This document shows positions 62,468 to 64,000 of a stretch of DNA of 64,000 nt, piece after piece (the first letter of the stretch is position 1; each line of letters opens with the position of its first letter). Position numbers and translations under genes: made by a program. This DNA comes from Hyposmocoma kahamanoa. Taxonomy: Eukaryota > Arthropoda > Insecta > Lepidoptera > Cosmopterigidae. The notes under the pieces are model-generated. The model was not told where the DNA came from. It saw only the letters and a program-made list of their open reading frames with translations, and did no database searches. The DNA lies in contig NW_020653750.1 of the NCBI RefSeq assembly GCF_003589595.1, positions 9,332,459 through 9,396,458 of the forward strand. Direction: 5' to 3'.

Positions 62468-63442
62468 GTAACTTTTATTTTATTTATTTATTTATATAGA
62501 CGTACTTCCTGCGATCTTGGATCCTGAACAAGTGTACAATCAGCCCACTGTTACCTTAGAACATGTGGTATGCAGTACAAAGTCTTCGCAATAGAAGTCT
62601 GCCAATCGGATGGAATAAATGGTGCGGGTAAACACCAAATTTTGTGACTATTAAGATGAACGGCTCTCGAAGCTTATCGGTAATGTGCTATAGTCAATTC
62701 CATGCTTACGTCGCGCGAGGATCTTCCCACAGAAGATTGGCTGTATGAGCCACATGTGAGCCTACAGACACTGTATGGCTTACAACCGCACATTTTAGTT
62801 CCGCTTACTTTACATTCTACTTCCGCGGCCGTTCGTTTACTTGTGCGCATAAATAGGCAATTAAATTAGTGTGTAACGAACATTCAATCAATTTAGCCAT
62901 TTATCAACGTAACTTCCACGTAAGGGATACATAGCCTCAACTAGCTTGTATCTTTACCAATAAACTTTTTACAACTTAATTTATCTATCTATTTAAACAA
63001 TAAGAAGTTAATACTATAGTGTAGTATTGACCCTACAGACACTATCAACATCGGACCTAAAGCGGTCGCCGTAGTCGAAATCAGCTAGGTCATATGCACA
63101 TGGTATTTTAATTAATAATAATGCAATTAAGGTAAACATTAACCATTCAGTTGCCCGTTTAATTGTTTGGCCACTAATATACAGGATTATTTGTAAAACA
63201 CTAACAATCTCGGAGGACTATATTACTAAAATCATAAACAACAACTTTTGTTCCTTGACTTTTAATAATTCATCAATTTTACTTTCGCACAAAAATATAA
63301 ATCTTTAAATACTTCGCTCTAAAGAGTAACAATAATCTGTGCAAAACGCAGGATGGGGTGAGGATCGTTAGGGAGGAGATGCTTGCACGTTTGAACTTAC
63401 TACCTTACTACCAGATTTAAAAAGTTTCTTTTTCATAGCATC
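62468..63442. other. Intergenic, nothing recognised
   Basis: A G+C-richer part at 62500-62850 may be a decayed element, but no motif can be read. Confidence 0.35.
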
Positions 63443-63705
63443 AAGTGACGGGACGAACAAGTCGTGCGCCTGATGGTAAGCTACACGCCTGTCCATAACA
63501 GTTACAATGCCACTCAGAGCTTTAAATTGCAAAGATCTGAGGGGCACTATCACTGCGCCGGTCACTCTGAGACATAAGTTGACAAGTCCCATGTGCCTGT
63601 AAGTTCACCAGCATCCTTACCCTTCAAAACCGGAACACAGTAATGCTGAAATTACTGCTTGACGACAGAAATAGAATGCGAACTCTTTCACAAGAAGCTC
63701 GTTTA
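63443..63705 (-). repeat. Family A retroposon
   Basis: Minus orientation: caagtgacgggacgaacaag, gatggtaagctacacgcctg, gaggggcactatcactgcgc, cagcatccttacccttcaaa, attactgcttgacgacagaa and gcgaactctttcacaagaag. The gtaaggcagtacttccctgga block is deleted. Confidence 0.85.
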
Positions 63706-64000
63706 CTTTTGGTACATGCATTATGTTTTGTCAAAAGTTATGGAAAAAAAAATGTTTTTTGTGATGTTAGTAATCTAGTCCAATATAAAAAATAATACAG
63801 GGTTCTTTTTTAATACAAAATTCTTCGAAAATTGCATTCGTACTGTTTCAAAAAATTACAAGACAGTACACACTTTAATCAATTTCCAAATTCTGCTTAA
63901 GCTCAAATATCTATTATGTAGTCTGTGGCATACACAAACACGAAACACAAATATCAAATTGCATTCACCTATCAAATTTAGATTGGAATGTTATGCAGGT
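63706..64000. other. Intergenic, nothing recognised
   Basis: AT-rich to the end of the window. Confidence 0.4.

Overview
This is a eukaryotic, AT-rich, repeat-rich window that most likely comes from a moth or butterfly (Lepidoptera). The clues are several tRNA-derived SINE families, one with the body common in lepidopteran genomes (the 'gcccagtagtggcacgtata' type of 3' end), Jockey/CR1-like, RTE-like and R1-like LINE fragments, mariner elements, and short GC-rich patches that coincide with retrotransposon coding sequence. I see no convincing host protein-coding gene. Nearly everything identifiable is transposable-element DNA of different ages, much of it nested.

Left third (1-21 kb): scattered SINEs; LINE relics at 5.1-6.4, 8.1-9.2 and 12.1-12.95 kb; a severely 5'-truncated R1-like 3' end with a 14-15 bp target-site duplication at 7.9-8.1 kb; a palindromic MITE at 13.2 kb; a foldback repeat at 15.9-16.2 kb; a head-to-head SINE pair at 16.25-16.8 kb; a GC-rich island at 17.66 kb; and a long palindrome at 18.6 kb.

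Middle (21-44 kb): a decayed 2.6 kb DNA transposon with terminal inverted repeats at 21.59-24.22 kb; a broken endonuclease/reverse-transcriptase LINE at 25.1-27.9 kb; then SINEs, microsatellites, nested MITEs, a mariner relic at 38 kb and small LINE tails.

Right third (44-64 kb): a GC-rich, frameshifted R1-clade LINE (44.48-47.33 kb, minus strand) inserted into an older RTE-like LINE; an apparently intact mariner (47.595-48.878 kb, 339-residue transposase) inserted into a tRNA-like SINE; a MITE nested in another copy of that SINE; a 3.0 kb PIF/Harbinger-like element (54.88-57.86 kb) with remains of both a Myb/SANT-like protein and a HARBI1-like transposase; and more SINEs to the end.

Repeat labels used below: family A = about 270-300 bp retroposon ending in TATAAAA-type sequence (about 16 copies or pieces); B = tRNA-derived SINE with a TTATT tail; C = tRNA-like repeat with an inverted-tail arm; D = palindrome-forming repeat with a GAAACGTCGG core; E = MITE beginning GGGTCGTATTC; F, G = other tRNA-derived SINEs; H = short motif around TTATCGTATCGATGGCAT; I = foldback repeat with AACCGACTTCAAAA ends; K = repeat with TTTTGAATCGTTCTCGAATTC. 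All family assignments rest on reading the sequence by eye; none was checked against a repeat library.
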